Shown here piece after piece: positions 13,805 through 21,711 of a DNA stretch of 21,714 bases (the stretch's first letter is position 1; every line of letters starts with the position of its first letter). The stretch lies in NCBI GenBank assembly GCA_020850915.1, contig JADZDV010000140.1:1-21714 (forward strand), given 5' to 3'. The notes beneath the pieces were generated by a model. The model was not told where the DNA came from and did no database searches. It was given only the letters and a program-made list of their open reading frames with translations. This DNA comes from Chloroflexota bacterium. GTDB lineage: Bacteria; Chloroflexota; UBA6077; JADZDV01. The translations under genes and the position numbers were made by a program.

Positions 13805-15154
13805 ATGAGAAAGCTCTGGCGGACTCTCGGGCAATCGCTTACTGGTGTCGTCGCGATTATCGCGCTTGTAGCGGTCAGTTGCGCTCCCAGCGCTGCGCCG
13901 ACCGCGGCGCCAAAGACAGAGCAGAAGCCGGCGGTGGCCGAGCCGACCAGCGCCGCGCCCGCCAAGCCGGCGGCGCCCGCGGCCCAGCCGGCTGAGCCGG
14001 CCGCCAAACCGGCCGAGCCGGCCGCCAAACCCGCGGCGCCCGCGGCCAAACCCGCGGCTCCCACCACCGACGTCGTCAAGTTTGGCGTCCTGCTGGACTT
14101 CACCGGCAGCGGCTCACCCTACTCCCTCCGCAACTGGGAGGGCGTTGAGATGGCGCTCAACGACATCAACGGCGCGGGCGGGATCGACGTCGGCGGCAAG
14201 AAGGTCAAGATCGAGGTCGTCCGGGAGGATACCGCCTCGGACCGCGCGGCCGGTGTGGCCTTGCTCAAGAAGGTGGCGGTCCAGCAGGACATCATCGCGA
14301 TCATCGGTCCGTCGGCCACCAACCTGCTCGTTGGCATGGCGCCCGTCTGCGAGGAGAACAAGACGGTCTGCATGGCGACCGGTTCGGCCGCGCCCTGGCC
14401 GACGTTCAACGACTACACCTTCCGTAACAACATCGTCTCGGCCATCACGGTCCCGAAGGTCATCAAAGAGCTCAAGGACAAGTACAACCTGAAGACGATG
14501 GCGATCACCTACGACGCCGCCAACGACTTCTCGGTGGGCGACCGGGCCGTGACCGAGCAGACGGCCAAGGACCTGAGCATCAACATCACGGCGACCGAGA
14601 GCTACCGCACCGGCGACACCGACTTCTCATCGCAGATCACCAAGATCCTGCCGGGCCGCCCGGAGCTGTGGTGGCTCGGGGGAACAGCCAACGAAGACAC
14701 CCAGTTGATCCGCCAGGCGCGCCAGCGCGGCTACAAAGGCATCATGGCCGGCGGGCCAAATGTGACCGACCCGATCATCTTCAAGAACTCGGAGGGGATG
14801 GCCCAGGGGGTCATCACCTTCTTCCCGCTCGACCTGCAGAGTCCGCGGCCAGAGGTCCAGAAGTTCATCAAGGAGTACCAGACGGCGCACAACGGGACGC
14901 AGCCCTCGTCGTTCGTCGCCCTTGGCTATGACGCGGTGGTCCTCTTCGCCGACGCCGTCAAACGAGCCGGGACGACGATGGACCGCCAGAAGTTCCGCGA
15001 CGCCCTCGGGGCCACCAAGGACGTGGTCGGGATCCAGGGCAGCTACACCTACAACGGCAAAGGCGACAACCAGACGCCCAGCTTCTCGCTCCAGGTTATG
15101 GACAAGGGGCAGTTCGTGCCGCTGCGGCTGTACCAGGGGCAGCTTCAACCGTAG
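13805..15154 (+). CDS. livK: Branched-chain amino acid-type ABC transporter substrate-binding lipoprotein
   Basis: This extracytoplasmic binding protein (449 residues) is of the leucine/isoleucine/valine type. I choose ATG 13805 over ATG 13799 because GAAGGAG (13791-13797) is 7 nt from the former but only 1 nt from the latter. The leader is hydrophobic (TGVVAIIALVAVSC) with a relaxed lipobox, then a linker of Ala/Pro/Lys/Glu repeats such as AAKPAEPAAKPA to about residue 92. The domain begins VVKFGVLLDFTGSGSPYS and includes AIIGPSATNLLVGMAP, MAITYDAANDFSVGD and FVALGYDAVVLFADAV. It is first in a complete K-G-F-H-M operon. Such proteins also bind amides, urea, aromatic acids and others, so the ligand is open. 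Confidence 0.93.
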   Translation: MRKLWRTLGQSLTGVVAIIALVAVSCAPSAAPTAAPKTEQKPAVAEPTSAAPAKPAAPAAQPAEPAAKPAEPAAKPAAPAAKPAAPTTDVVKFGVLLDFTGSGSPYSLRNWEGVEMALNDINGAGGIDVGGKKVKIEVVREDTASDRAAGVALLKKVAVQQDIIAIIGPSATNLLVGMAPVCEENKTVCMATGSAAPWPTFNDYTFRNNIVSAITVPKVIKELKDKYNLKTMAITYDAANDFSVGDRAVTEQTAKDLSINITATESYRTGDTDFSSQITKILPGRPELWWLGGTANEDTQLIRQARQRGYKGIMAGGPNVTDPIIFKNSEGMAQGVITFFPLDLQSPRPEVQKFIKEYQTAHNGTQPSSFVALGYDAVVLFADAVKRAGTTMDRQKFRDALGATKDVVGIQGSYTYNGKGDNQTPSFSLQVMDKGQFVPLRLYQGQLQP

Positions 15155-15200
15155 GAGCTCCGACCCGGGCCGCCAGTTGCCTGGACATCGGGGAGAAGAG

Positions 15201-15959
15201 ATGCTGCGTGTCGAGGGGATCAGCAAGTCGTTCGGCGGGCTCGCGGCGCTGACCCGGGTGGATCTTGAGGTTCAGCAAGGGCAGATCTTTGCGCTGATCG
15301 GCCCCAACGGGGCCGGGAAGACGACGCTCTTCAACGTCATCTCGGGCGTGTACCCTCCAACGGCGGGCCGGGTGCTGTTCAAGGGACAGGACGTCACGCG
15401 CATGGCGCCCGATGCCCGAGTACGCCTTGGCATGGCCCGGACGTTCCAGAACAACCGGGTCTTTCCCAGCATGAGCGTGCTGGAGAACGTCATGGTGGCC
15501 AGGCATTCGCGGACGCGGGCGGGGCTGGTCCCAAGTCTGCTGTGCCTGGGGTGGGAGCGGGCCGAGCGCCGGCGCGCCCGAGCAAGCGCGGCGGCGCTGC
15601 TGGAGCAGGTGGGGCTCGCTCATCGGCGGTCGGCCATGCCGAGCGAGCTGCCCCACGGCGAGCAGAAACGCCTCGAGATCGCGCGCTGCCTGGCCACCGA
15701 GCCGGAGCTGCTGTTGCTCGACGAGCCATCCGCGGGGATGAACCCGCGGGAGATGGGCGAGCAGATCGAGCTGCTCCACCACCTGCGCGAGATCGGCCAG
15801 ACGATCTTTCTCATCGAGCACAACATGCGGATGGTGATGGGCATCTCCCAGCAGATCGCGGTGCTGAACTTCGGGGCCAAGATCGCCGACGGCCCCCCGG
15901 CAGCGATTCGTCAGGATGAGACGGTGATCGAAGCCTACCTCGGCAAGCCCAGGGCCTGA
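15201..15959 (+). CDS. livG: ABC transporter ATP-binding protein, LivG type
   Basis: This 252-residue cytoplasmic ATPase energises the transporter. Walker A is GPNGAGKTT (34-42), the Q-loop lies in TFQNNRVFP, the signature is a variant LPHGEQK (150-156, normally LSxGxQ), Walker B is LLLLDEP (170-176) and the switch His is in LIEHNM. The segment VFPSMSVLENVMVARH and C-terminal VIEAYLG are LivG-like. ATG 15201 follows GGGGAG; the frame is open further upstream but overlaps livK. It begins 46 nt after livK and its stop overlaps the livF start (TGATG). Confidence 0.95.
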   Translation: MLRVEGISKSFGGLAALTRVDLEVQQGQIFALIGPNGAGKTTLFNVISGVYPPTAGRVLFKGQDVTRMAPDARVRLGMARTFQNNRVFPSMSVLENVMVARHSRTRAGLVPSLLCLGWERAERRRARASAAALLEQVGLAHRRSAMPSELPHGEQKRLEIARCLATEPELLLLDEPSAGMNPREMGEQIELLHHLREIGQTIFLIEHNMRMVMGISQQIAVLNFGAKIADGPPAAIRQDETVIEAYLGKPRA

Positions 15960-16666
15960 TGCTCAAGGTCGAGGACCTCCACGTTCACTACGGCTCGAGC
16001 CACGCCGTTCGGGGCGTCTCGCTCGAGCTCAACCGTGGCGAGACGCGAGCCATTCTCGGCGCAAATGGCGCCGGCAAGTCCAGCGTCCTGCGAACGATCA
16101 TGGGGCTCAACCGGCCCACCGCGGGCAGGATCGTGCTGGACGGGCAACGCGAGATCCAGGGCGTGCCGGCCCATCAGGTCGCGCGGCTCGGGGTCGCGCT
16201 CGTCCCGGAGGGGCGCGGTGTCCTGGCGACGATGACGGTCGAGGAGAACCTCCTGATGGGAGCCTACGTCAAGCGCGGCACCGCGGAGATCCACCAGCGG
16301 ATGGACAGCCTGTTCGAGCGCTTCCCCCGGCTCCGCGAGCGGCGCCAGCAGCTCGCGGGGACGCTTTCCGGCGGGGAGCAGCAGATGCTCGCGATTGCTC
16401 GGGGGCTGATGGCGGAGCCGGAGCTGCTCCTGCTGGACGAACCGTCGCTCGGCCTGGCGCCACTGGTCATCGAGGAGGTCTACGGCATCATCCGCCAGCT
16501 CGGCCAGGCCGGGACGACCATTCTGCTGGTCGAGCAGAATGCCGCCCGCGCCCTGGAGGTGGCGAGCTGGGGGTACGTGCTGGCAACTGGCAGCGTCGTC
16601 GTCTCGGGCCCCACGGAGCAGCTGCTCCAGACCGAGGCGGTCCGCGAAGCATATCTGGGCGGGTGA
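15959..16666 (+). CDS. livF: ABC transporter ATP-binding protein, LivF type
   Basis: This 235-residue ATPase forms a heterodimer with LivG. It has Walker A GANGAGKSS, the signature LSGGEQQ, Walker B LLLLDEPSLGLAP and the switch His-region VEQNAARAL, where Asn-containing VEQN is normal for LivF. RGVLATMTVEENLLMGAY is also typical. Its ATG shares bases with the livG stop, and its TGA overlaps the livH GTG, so the three genes should be translationally coupled. Confidence 0.95.
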   Translation: MLKVEDLHVHYGSSHAVRGVSLELNRGETRAILGANGAGKSSVLRTIMGLNRPTAGRIVLDGQREIQGVPAHQVARLGVALVPEGRGVLATMTVEENLLMGAYVKRGTAEIHQRMDSLFERFPRLRERRQQLAGTLSGGEQQMLAIARGLMAEPELLLLDEPSLGLAPLVIEEVYGIIRQLGQAGTTILLVEQNAARALEVASWGYVLATGSVVVSGPTEQLLQTEAVREAYLGG

Positions 16667-17565
16667 ACGAAACGATGGAGCTCTTCCTTCAGCAGCTTGT
16701 CAACGGCCTGATGGTCGGAGCCACCTACTCGCTGGTGGCCGTGGGCTTCACGCTCATCATGGGGGTGATGCGGGTGCTCCAGATGGCGCACCCGGAGGTC
16801 TTCATGATGGGGGCGTTCTTCGGCGCCATCCTGATGGGCTTCGCCGGGCTCAACATCGTCGTCGCGTTCGCCCTGGCCATGGCGGCCTCGGCCTTGCTGG
16901 GCGTCGCGATCGAGCGAGTGGCGATCCGGCCGCTGCAGGGAGGCGGTCTCTTCACGCCGATGATCAGCACGATCGGCGTGTCGATCTTCCTTCAGAATAT
17001 CGGCGTCCGAATCTTCGGCTACGACCCATGGCCGTTCCCACAACCGATCAAGCAGGTCTACTACGACGTTGGCGAGCTGCTGCACATCCAGGATTTCTTC
17101 CTCCAGTTCAGCAATATCCAGGTCCTGACGTTCATGGTCGCTCTGATCATGATGTCCGGGCTCCGCTTTCTGATCGGCCGGACGAAGCTGGGCAGGGCGA
17201 TCCGCGCGACAGCCGAGAACCCGGACGTCGCGAGCCTGCTCGGCGTGAACACGTCCCGGATTGTGGTCCAGACCATGGCGATCGCTTCGGCGCTCGGCGG
17301 GGCGGCAGGGATCATGATCGGCATGCTGTACAACACCGTCTGGCCATTTATGGGGATCACCTACGGTTTCAAGGGGCTGGTTGTCCTGATCATCGGCGGT
17401 GCCGGCAGTCTTGGGGGAGCCATGCTGGGCGGGCTGTTGCTCGGAAGTTTCGAGTCGCTCACAGTCGGCTATCTCTCGTCAAACTACCGCGATGCCATCG
17501 CATTCGCGCTGCTGATGGTGGTGCTCCTGGTGCGCCCGTTTGGTCTGTTTGGCAAACCAACGTGA
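16663..17565 (+). CDS. livH: Branched-chain amino acid-type ABC transporter permease, LivH type
   Basis: This 300-residue inner-membrane protein has about eight hydrophobic segments. LQQLVNGLMVGATYSLVAVG at the start and GFKGLVVLIIGGAGSLGGAM near the end are LivH hallmarks; RATAENPDVASLLGVNTSRI is the ATPase-contact loop. GTG 16663 overlaps the livF stop (GTGA); ATG 16675, four codons later, is an alternative start. It pairs with LivM, 22 nt downstream. Confidence 0.95.
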   Translation: MNETMELFLQQLVNGLMVGATYSLVAVGFTLIMGVMRVLQMAHPEVFMMGAFFGAILMGFAGLNIVVAFALAMAASALLGVAIERVAIRPLQGGGLFTPMISTIGVSIFLQNIGVRIFGYDPWPFPQPIKQVYYDVGELLHIQDFFLQFSNIQVLTFMVALIMMSGLRFLIGRTKLGRAIRATAENPDVASLLGVNTSRIVVQTMAIASALGGAAGIMIGMLYNTVWPFMGITYGFKGLVVLIIGGAGSLGGAMLGGLLLGSFESLTVGYLSSNYRDAIAFALLMVVLLVRPFGLFGKPT

Positions 17566-17587
17566 GTCGCGGGCGGGAGGCTGAGGC

Positions 17588-18502
17588 GTGATCGATCCGT
17601 ACTGGCTCGAGATCTTCACGATCGCCGGCATCAACGCCATCATCGCCCTTGGCCTGTATATCACGATGATGACCGGCCAGATCTCCGTCGCCCACGCGGC
17701 CTTCGCCGGCATCGGCGGGTACACCGTGGGTGTCCTGACCGTCAACTTCGGGCTGCCGTTCGCCGTGGGCCTGGCGGCTGGAGGTCTCCTCGGCGCCGTA
17801 TTCGCGATCGGACTGTCCCTCCTGATCCTGCGGCTGCGCCACTTCTACCTGGCGGTGGCGACGGTCGGCTTTGGCGAGGCGCTGGTCGTCTTGGCGATGA
17901 ACAGCGACTACCTTGGCGGCGCGACCGGGTTCCGGGGGATACCGCGCAACACCAACCTGCTGCTCGTGCTGGCATTACTGGCCCTGGTCGTCTTCTGCGC
18001 CTGGCGATTGCAGGACTCGCGGGTCGGCCAGGCGTTTCGGTCCATCAGCGACGACGAGGTGACGGCAGCGGCCATCGGCATCAACGTGCGGGGCTACCGG
18101 ATTCTGTCGTTCGCGCTCGGCTCGGGGATCGCTGCCTTTGGAGGCGGGTTGCAAGCGCAGTATCTCGGACTGATGCAGGCACCGGATATGAACTTTCTGC
18201 ACTCGGTGACCTTCCTGGTCTTTGTCGCCTTTGGGGGCACGCAGATCTTCTGGGGGCCGCTGCTGGGCAGCATCCTGCTGACCCTCCTGCCGGAACTGCT
18301 GCGGTTCTCGCTGTACGATCGCTATGTGATCTACGGCGCCCTGCTGGTCGTCATGATGGTCTTCCGGCCCAACGGTCTGGTCAGCCGGCGGCCCATCACG
18401 GCCTCTGAAGCCCCCGGCCGCTGGCTGGGCGCCATTCGCTGGCTCTGGCGGCGCCAGCCAGAACGCGCTGAGCCGACCGCGCCGGATTCGCCCGCTGGTT
18501 GA
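17588..18502 (+). CDS. livM: Branched-chain amino acid-type ABC transporter permease, LivM type
   Basis: This 304-residue second permease begins YWLEIFTIAGINAIIALGLY and contains GQISVAHAAFAGIGGYT, a typical LivM substrate-pathway motif. SISDDEVTAAAIGINVRGYR is the coupling loop, and FGGTQIFWGPLLGSILL lies near the end. GTG 17588 follows GGGAGG (17575-17580). It completes a five-gene transporter. The following triple-Rid gene starts 70 nt further with its own ribosome site, and no terminator is visible between them, so co-transcription is likely. Confidence 0.95.
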   Translation: MIDPYWLEIFTIAGINAIIALGLYITMMTGQISVAHAAFAGIGGYTVGVLTVNFGLPFAVGLAAGGLLGAVFAIGLSLLILRLRHFYLAVATVGFGEALVVLAMNSDYLGGATGFRGIPRNTNLLLVLALLALVVFCAWRLQDSRVGQAFRSISDDEVTAAAIGINVRGYRILSFALGSGIAAFGGGLQAQYLGLMQAPDMNFLHSVTFLVFVAFGGTQIFWGPLLGSILLTLLPELLRFSLYDRYVIYGALLVVMMVFRPNGLVSRRPITASEAPGRWLGAIRWLWRRQPERAEPTAPDSPAG

Positions 18503-18572
18503 CCGCCCTCGCACGGATGGGCTCGCGGCCCCGAGCATTCTGACCACACCAGTCCAACCAGGGAGGTGCACG

Positions 18573-19883
18573 ATGTTGAAGAGGGTCATCAAGGCGCCGC
18601 TCGTTCCGATGTCAAAGGCGCACTACTCGCCCGCGATCCAGATCGATGACTTCCTGTTCGTCGCGGGGCGTGTTGCAACGGACTTCGAGACCGGCATTCC
18701 GCCTGAAGCACGCCTGAACCCGGACGCGCCCTATCACGGGTCGGCGGTCCAGCTCCAGAGCGACTACATCTTCAAGGCCCTCGATCACCTGCTGCAGGTG
18801 TCCGGCACGAGCCTGGACAATGTCGTCGCGATAGAGCAGTTCTTCACCGGGAAAGAGCACCTCCACGCCTACCACGAGATCTGCTACCGTTACCTGACCC
18901 ACGACCGGCCCGGCAGCACCGCGCTGCCCTGCTCGCTGTTGATGGTGCTCAGCGCGGTGCTCGAGATCGATGTGCTCGCGATCATCCCGCGTGACGGCTT
19001 CCGCAAGGTGGTGGTCTCGACTGATCGCTCACCGCGGCCGATCGCGGGCTACTCGCAAGCGATCAGAGCAGGAGACTGGGTCTTCTGCGCCGGCGCCGTG
19101 GCGGTTGATTACCGGACCGCGGCGCCGTACCCCGGCGCCCTCGGCACGGCGGTGGCTGCCGACGCGCGAGTCGACCCGAACTTCTGGTATGGCTCTGAGA
19201 TCAGCCAGCAAGTCGAGTACATCATGCTCCGCAAGCAGAAAGAGGTGCTCGAAGCAGCCGGCTCATCGCTCGAGCAGGTGGTGAAAGCACAGGTCTTCCT
19301 GACCAACATGGCCGAAGACTACTTCGGCTTCCAGCGTGCCTGGAAGAAGATCTTCCCCAAGGACCCGCCGGCGACCTGTGTGATCCCGATCAACGGTCTC
19401 GGAGCGCTGGGAGCGCGTGTCGAGATCAACCTGACCGCCCTGACGAACGACAGCGCGCTCAAGAAGGAGACGATCGAGACCGACCGCGCCCCCCGTCCGC
19501 TCGGTCACGAGCCGCAGGCTGTCCGGGCTGGCAACCTGCTGTTCTTTTCGACCGTGCTGGCAGCGGATGAGCACGGTCTGGCGCGACAGGCGCGGCTGAA
19601 CCCCCAGGCCCCGTTCCACAGCCATCCGGGCCGGCTGCAGATGGAGTACATCCTGAAGAACGTCCAGGCGATCTGCGAGGCCGCGTCAACCTCGCTGGAG
19701 CATGTCGTCAAGCGACAGAACTATTTCCTGGATCTGCGCGACGCCTACGCCGCGGATGACCCCACGAGGGACGCCTGGCCGACCGACCCGCCGGTGAGCA
19801 CGACGATCCAGGTTCAGGGGCCTATGAGCGTCCCCGGCTGCGTTCTGACGATGGACGTCACGGCGGCCATACCCGATCGTTGA
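18573..19883 (+). CDS. Second three-domain RidA/YjgF-like fusion protein
   Basis: The 436-residue product again has three Rid-type domains (about 15-140, 150-292 and 305-434). Signatures repeat: FLFVAGRVATD, WVFCAGAVAVD and LLFFSTVLAAD; YIFKALDHLLQVSGTSLD, IMLRKQKEVLEAAGSSLEQV and YILKNVQAICEAASTSLEHV; ending LEIDVLAII, VEINLTALT and LTMDVTAAI. The imine-hydrolysis Arg position appears to be missing in all domains (ALPCSLL, PPATCV, PPVSTT). It differs clearly from the protein at 12115-13458, so it is not a recent copy. ATG 18573 follows GGGAGG. It is probably the last gene of the liv operon. A reactive-intermediate or ligand-binding role tied to the imported substrate is an inference. Confidence 0.88.
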   Translation: MLKRVIKAPLVPMSKAHYSPAIQIDDFLFVAGRVATDFETGIPPEARLNPDAPYHGSAVQLQSDYIFKALDHLLQVSGTSLDNVVAIEQFFTGKEHLHAYHEICYRYLTHDRPGSTALPCSLLMVLSAVLEIDVLAIIPRDGFRKVVVSTDRSPRPIAGYSQAIRAGDWVFCAGAVAVDYRTAAPYPGALGTAVAADARVDPNFWYGSEISQQVEYIMLRKQKEVLEAAGSSLEQVVKAQVFLTNMAEDYFGFQRAWKKIFPKDPPATCVIPINGLGALGARVEINLTALTNDSALKKETIETDRAPRPLGHEPQAVRAGNLLFFSTVLAADEHGLARQARLNPQAPFHSHPGRLQMEYILKNVQAICEAASTSLEHVVKRQNYFLDLRDAYAADDPTRDAWPTDPPVSTTIQVQGPMSVPGCVLTMDVTAAIPDR

Positions 19884-19909
19884 GCTGGCAGGGCGCGCTA
19901 TACGCCAGC
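19884..19909. terminator. Possible bidirectional hairpin between convergent genes
   Basis: GCTGGC (19884-19889) and GCCAGC (19904-19909) pair around a GC-rich loop that can form its own GGCG/CGCC stem. It lies directly after the triple-Rid stop and overlaps the end of the convergent nitrilase-family gene. There is no T tract. Confidence 0.3.
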
Positions 19910-20890
19910 CGCCTGACGGTCGAACCGGGGCCAGTGCTCCACGCCGTCGCGGGCGTAGAAGTACTCGAAGGCGTCTGACTGGGGCTGCGCGAGCCGGTGG
20001 TAGAGCTCGGGTCGCCTGTCCCGATGCTGCCCCGGGTCTGTGGCGAACGGCGGGTCGACCGACGCGGCCCCAGCAAAATCTTCGTCCTGCCAGCAGCGGC
20101 TCCGAAGCAGCCGGAGCCGCTCGAAGTCCAGGCTCGCGTAGGTGATGCCGGCGCCCTCGGACTCGGCCAGAATGCCCTCCGGCCCGCAGATGCACGAGCC
20201 CCAGGTGGCGGACGGGTGGCGAATGTTGGCGGTGACGATGGTGAACATCAGGTTCTCAGCCGCCCTCGCCAGCGCAATGGCCTTCCAGATGGTCATCCGC
20301 GCCCTCGGGAGGGGAACGCCGCGGCTGTCCACCTTCCCGATGTGGGAGCCGCCGCCGATCGGACCGATGAGCACTTCCGCGCCCATCAACATCTCCACGC
20401 GGGCCAGCTCCGGCACTTTGATCTCGGAGCAGATGATCAGGCCGAGTGTGCCGATGCTCGTCTCGACCACCACCGGGCCGTCTCCCGGCAGGAGGTGCCT
20501 CCGCCCGTTGTAGAGGGCGGCGTTCAGGGCGGGGGGGGTGGGCTGGCACCGCCGATAGTTGGCCAGGATCTCGCCGCGCGGGGAGATGAGCTTATGGCAG
20601 AGGTAGAACGTGTCCGCGGCGATACCCGTCTCCTCCAGGCTGCCACAACTGATGTAGATGCCGTGCTTCGCGGCGACATCCTGGAGCTGGGCGATGGGGG
20701 TCGTGAGAAGCATCCCACCGCTGTTCATCGGCCCGGTGCACGGGCCGGGATAGGCCTCCGGAAAGCAGACAAGCTGAGCGCCGTCCCGGGCTGCCTCCTC
20801 CGCGTAGGCCACTGCCCTGGCCGCGTTCCGGTACTCCTCCTCCCCGACGGAGGTCTCAGGGGCAACCGCGGCTACTCTCACTTCTTGCAC
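19898..20890 (-). CDS. Carbon-nitrogen hydrolase (nitrilase superfamily) with Arg at the catalytic Lys position
   Basis: This 330-residue protein has the nitrilase fold. The Glu is Glu45 in CFPEAYPGP and the Cys nucleophile is Cys154 in LIICSEIKVPE. Between them the segment usually reading YRK reads NYRRC, so Arg114 seems to replace the catalytic Lys. The order LISPRGEILANYRR is otherwise family-like, and AAENLMFTIVTANI precedes SCICGPEGILAESE. GTG 20890 is chosen over the adjacent GTG 20893 because AGGAGG (complement of 20898-20903) is then 7 nt away. It converges on the triple-Rid gene with a 14-nt gap. It may act on an amide or nitrile brought in by the liv-type transporter, or may be a non-catalytic or modified-chemistry member. 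Confidence 0.88.
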   Translation of the reverse strand: MQEVRVAAVAPETSVGEEEYRNAARAVAYAEEAARDGAQLVCFPEAYPGPCTGPMNSGGMLLTTPIAQLQDVAAKHGIYISCGSLEETGIAADTFYLCHKLISPRGEILANYRRCQPTPPALNAALYNGRRHLLPGDGPVVVETSIGTLGLIICSEIKVPELARVEMLMGAEVLIGPIGGGSHIGKVDSRGVPLPRARMTIWKAIALARAAENLMFTIVTANIRHPSATWGSCICGPEGILAESEGAGITYASLDFERLRLLRSRCWQDEDFAGAASVDPPFATDPGQHRDRRPELYHRLAQPQSDAFEYFYARDGVEHWPRFDRQAAGV

Positions 20891-20893
20891 CAC

Positions 20894-21540
20894 TGTTCCT
20901 CCTCTAGCGGTCACGCCGTGCTACTACTGCTCATGCGTCTTCTCATGGTGGCGCCATCTGGTGGCCCCACCGTGACCTCGGATCTCGCGAACTCCCAGAG
21001 CCGCCTGAGCATCCTGCCAGATCATCCCTCACATGCTCAGGATCGGCCGTGTGGCCGGCTGGAGCGGCCCGTCGGCGGACACCGCGCCCCGCGCCGTCCA
21101 GAGCGCGGCGGTTCGCGGCCAGCGTGACGACTGTGACCCCCTGGTTCGGGATGTCCGCCACGCGGCCTCCCCTCTCACCCAGCACTGCCGACTGGTAACC
21201 AGCATACTGGCGCGGCGAGCACAGCGCAACGGGAGGACCACGCGAGCAGCGGCACACCCCGCGCGGCCACGTCCCAGCGACCGGCCAGACCTGCCGTCAA
21301 CGACGCGCTGGGTGACCCCAGGCCGCGAGTCGATGATGGCGGGCCACGTCATGAGAAAGGCGCGGAAGGCAACAGGACTGTCTGCTGGCAGGGCGGCTGC
21401 TGAGGCAGTGGGCGCGGCCTGCTCCCGCGGCGCGCGACGATACATCGCTATCGCCTGGCACGGCTCCTTCGGCTCGAGTCGTCCGCTCCCACCTTCCTGT
21501 TGGCAGCGAGCAATGGTGTTCTCCGAAGACTCGCTCCACT
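20894..21540. other. Region without a confident gene
   Basis: Open frames on both strands show no recognisable domain, and none has a convincing start. A 9-bp inverted repeat, CCTGAGCAT (21004-21012) and ATGCTCAGG (21033-21041), lies about 110 nt upstream of the nitrilase-family gene and could be regulatory. On the minus strand a frame beginning near 21582 reads MKKRTLGDS, like the N terminus of an aldo/keto reductase, but the similarity does not continue. Confidence 0.45.
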
Positions 21541-21652
21541 GTACCGGTCGCTGTCACCGAGCGTTCGCTTCTTCATCGCCGCCAGGCCCGAGCAGTGTAC
21601 CGGTCGCTGTCACCGAGCGTTCGCTTCTTCATCGCCGCCAGGCCCGAGCAGT
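21541..21652. repeat. Perfect tandem duplication, 2 x 56 bp
   Basis: Two identical 56-bp units (21541-21596 and 21597-21652) start GTACCGGTCGCTG and end CCCGAGCAGT. No third unit follows, although GT continues. The unit is not a multiple of three, so it would shift any frame. Perfect identity implies a recent event or assembly slippage. Confidence 0.95.
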
Positions 21653-21682
21653 GTTCGGCCCTTGTCCGGACATGTATTTTTG

Positions 21683-21711
21683 TTGAAACGTTCAGTCTGA
21701 GAGACTACACT
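21683..21711 (+). promoter_or_regulatory. Promoter reading out of the window
   Basis: TTGAAA and TACACT are separated by exactly 17 nt. The -35 sits in TTGAAACGTTCA, an imperfect palindrome with a central CG like LacI-family operators. The spacer holds AGTCT-GAG-AGACT. The controlled gene would lie beyond position 21714. Confidence 0.5.

Noticed and set aside
12052..13995. 647-codon open frame on the plus strand
   Set aside because: It is antisense to the triple-Rid gene and runs through two promoters and the liv leader. The Rid signatures on the other strand decide the matter.
21033..21686. 217-codon plus-strand frame
   Set aside because: No domain is seen, composition is typical of non-coding GC-rich frames, and it runs through both 56-bp repeat copies in different frames.
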